Origin: Nitrosomonadales bacterium | GTDB taxonomy: Bacteria > Pseudomonadota > Gammaproteobacteria > Burkholderiales > Gallionellaceae | Assembly: GCA_025408405.1 (NCBI GenBank) | Contig: JANYJE010000013.1 | Span: 1-64,000 of the forward strand | Reading direction: 5' to 3' | Length of the DNA stretch: 64,000 nucleotides | Part shown: one piece after another, positions 62,918 through 64,000 of the stretch | Layout of the letters: each line of letters begins with the position of its first letter | Position numbering within the stretch: position 1 is the stretch's first letter | Made by a program: the position numbers and the translations under genes | The notes under the pieces: model-generated | Databases searched by the model: none | What the model saw: only the letters and a program-made list of their open reading frames with translations | What the model was told of the DNA's origin: nothing

Positions 62918-64000
62918 ATGCACATCATTCAGCAAGCAGCAGTTAGTGTGGTTAATCAGGTAATGAGTGGGCGCAACCTCAACCAGGTGTTGAGCGAAGT
63001 AGTGAGTGTGCAGGGCGAACTTACCCATCAACAACGCGGAGCATTGACCGACATTAGCTACGGCACGTTGCGTTACTACGGGCAGTTGGCCAAGATTCTG
63101 GATGCTTTGCTGGACAAACCGCTGCAAGACCCACAAATCAGATACATGTTGCTGATTGCGTTATATCAGCTACAGTACACTAAAGCCGCAGAACACGCAG
63201 TGGTTGATCATGCAGTAAGCGCTATTCGTAAACGCAATCCGGCGGCAAGCGGTTTGGTAAATGCTGTACTAAGAAACTACCTGAGAAATAAAGATCAGCT
63301 TATTCAGGCGGCAATGCAAGCAGAAGAGGGGCGCTACTCATACCCACAATGGTGGATAAATGCGATCAAATCTCAGTATGCTGCACAGGCAGAGGGAATA
63401 TTGCTCGCGGGGAATCAACATCCGCCGATGACCTTGCGGATAAATCGCAGGCGCACGACAGCTCTGGAATATCTGAAACTACTAACTCAACATGAGATTC
63501 ATGCTCGAATTGTTGAGCCTAATGCCATCATGCTGGATCACGCAGTAACAGTGAACAAGTTGCCAGGATTTCTCGATGGTCTAGTTTCAGTTCAGGATGC
63601 AGGTGCTCAATACGCTGCGGCCATTCTGGATATTCACGATGGCATGTACGTACTTGATGCATGCGCCGCCCCGGGAGGAAAAAGCGCTCATTTACTGGAA
63701 ATTGCAGAAATCGAACTGGTTTCACTGGACAAAGATGCGCAAAGGTTACAGCGTGTACGCGAAAATATGCAGCGTTTGCAATTGAATGCCACGCTGGTAG
63801 TCGGCGATGCAGTAAAACCAGACAGTTGGTGGAATGGGAAGCTATTTCAACGAATTTTGGCAGACGTGCCCTGCTCTGCTTCCGGTGTGGTACGCCGCCA
63901 CCCCGATATTAAATGGCTTAGACGGCCATCGGACATAGAAAATTTTGCGCAACAGCAACAGCAGATATTGGCAGCCTTGTGGCCACTTCTGGCTGCTGAT
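62918..64000 (+). CDS. rsmB: 16S rRNA (cytosine-967-C5)-methyltransferase (partial, runs off the right edge)
   Basis: 361 codons of an RNA m5C methyltransferase. The N-terminal NusB-like domain (GALTDISYGTLRYYGQLAKI; AASGLVNAVLRNYLR) is typical of RsmB (Sun). The SAM motif LDACAAPGGKSAHLLEI and catalytic ADVPCSASGVVRRHPDIKWL are in place. The remaining end is outside the window. The ATG lies 1 base after the fmt stop. Confidence 0.95.
   Translation, partial: MHIIQQAAVSVVNQVMSGRNLNQVLSEVVSVQGELTHQQRGALTDISYGTLRYYGQLAKILDALLDKPLQDPQIRYMLLIALYQLQYTKAAEHAVVDHAVSAIRKRNPAASGLVNAVLRNYLRNKDQLIQAAMQAEEGRYSYPQWWINAIKSQYAAQAEGILLAGNQHPPMTLRINRRRTTALEYLKLLTQHEIHARIVEPNAIMLDHAVTVNKLPGFLDGLVSVQDAGAQYAAAILDIHDGMYVLDACAAPGGKSAHLLEIAEIELVSLDKDAQRLQRVRENMQRLQLNATLVVGDAVKPDSWWNGKLFQRILADVPCSASGVVRRHPDIKWLRRPSDIENFAQQQQQILAALWPLLAAD

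Overview
The window looks like a chromosomal segment of a Gram-negative betaproteobacterium, probably of the Nitrosomonadales/Gallionellaceae type. That placement is an inference from gene order and protein family features; no 16S gene is present. Genes and order typical of this group include DUF971-ubiE-(Tim44-like)-ubiJ-ubiB, rsmI/lpoA-yraN-diaA-dolP, glmU-glmS beside the atp operon, and LysM-dprA-smg-topA next to def-fmt-rsmB. The window spans the replication origin region, with rpmH and dnaA diverging at about 50.8 kb.

Layout: 0-0.14 kb is the end of an IS5-type insertion sequence. 0.2-6.3 kb is a copper/silver efflux operon (Cys/His-rich exported protein, TolC-like, CusB, CusA). 6.4-12.7 kb holds argA, yggX and a polyphosphate cluster: ppk1, a histone-like/RHH-like protein, sixA and a two-domain PPK2. 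12.7-17.1 kb is a set of envelope proteins: lipoproteins, an M48 protease, a GIDE-domain protein with LemA, and a gamma-class carbonic anhydrase-like protein. 17.1-18.4 kb is accessory DNA: a toxin-antitoxin pair, a decayed tautomerase gene ending in a 78-bp nested palindrome, and an AT-rich membrane protein. 18.5-24.9 kb holds pyrC, rsmI, the lpoA-yraN-diaA-dolP run, a heptose adenylyltransferase, a DUF971 gene and ubiE. 24.95-28.5 kb is a second accessory block inside the ubiquinone cluster: a solitary TIR-domain protein with an unfamiliar N-terminal domain, a second toxin-antitoxin pair, a PhnA-like protein, a secreted phosphoesterase and a pseudouridine synthase. A Tim44-like protein, ubiJ and ubiB follow.

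31.5-50.8 kb is almost entirely on the minus strand: an orphan ParA, glmS, glmU, the complete atpIBEFHAGDC operon with its terminator, parB-parA-rsmG-mnmG, mnmE-yidC-yidD-rnpA-rpmH. dnaA-dnaN-gyrB run on the plus strand from 50.9 to 56.0 kb. This strand switch, DnaA-box matches on both sides of dnaA, and two perfect parS sites (47.08 and 53.56 kb) with the parAB genes between or near them mark the origin and segregation region. topA, smg, dprA and a LysM gene follow on the minus strand, then def, fmt and the start of rsmB.

Base composition changes strongly along the window. The first 36 kb is GC-rich, while dnaA-dnaN-gyrB is very AT-rich (one 60-base line in dnaN is only 25% G+C). The most interesting candidate for an undescribed system is the TIR protein at 24987-25907. 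It keeps a plausible NADase glutamate, is clearly more AT-rich than its neighbours, and sits beside a toxin-antitoxin pair in an otherwise conserved metabolic cluster. Second is the histone-tail/RHH-like protein embedded in the polyphosphate cluster, with a 23-bp dyad upstream.
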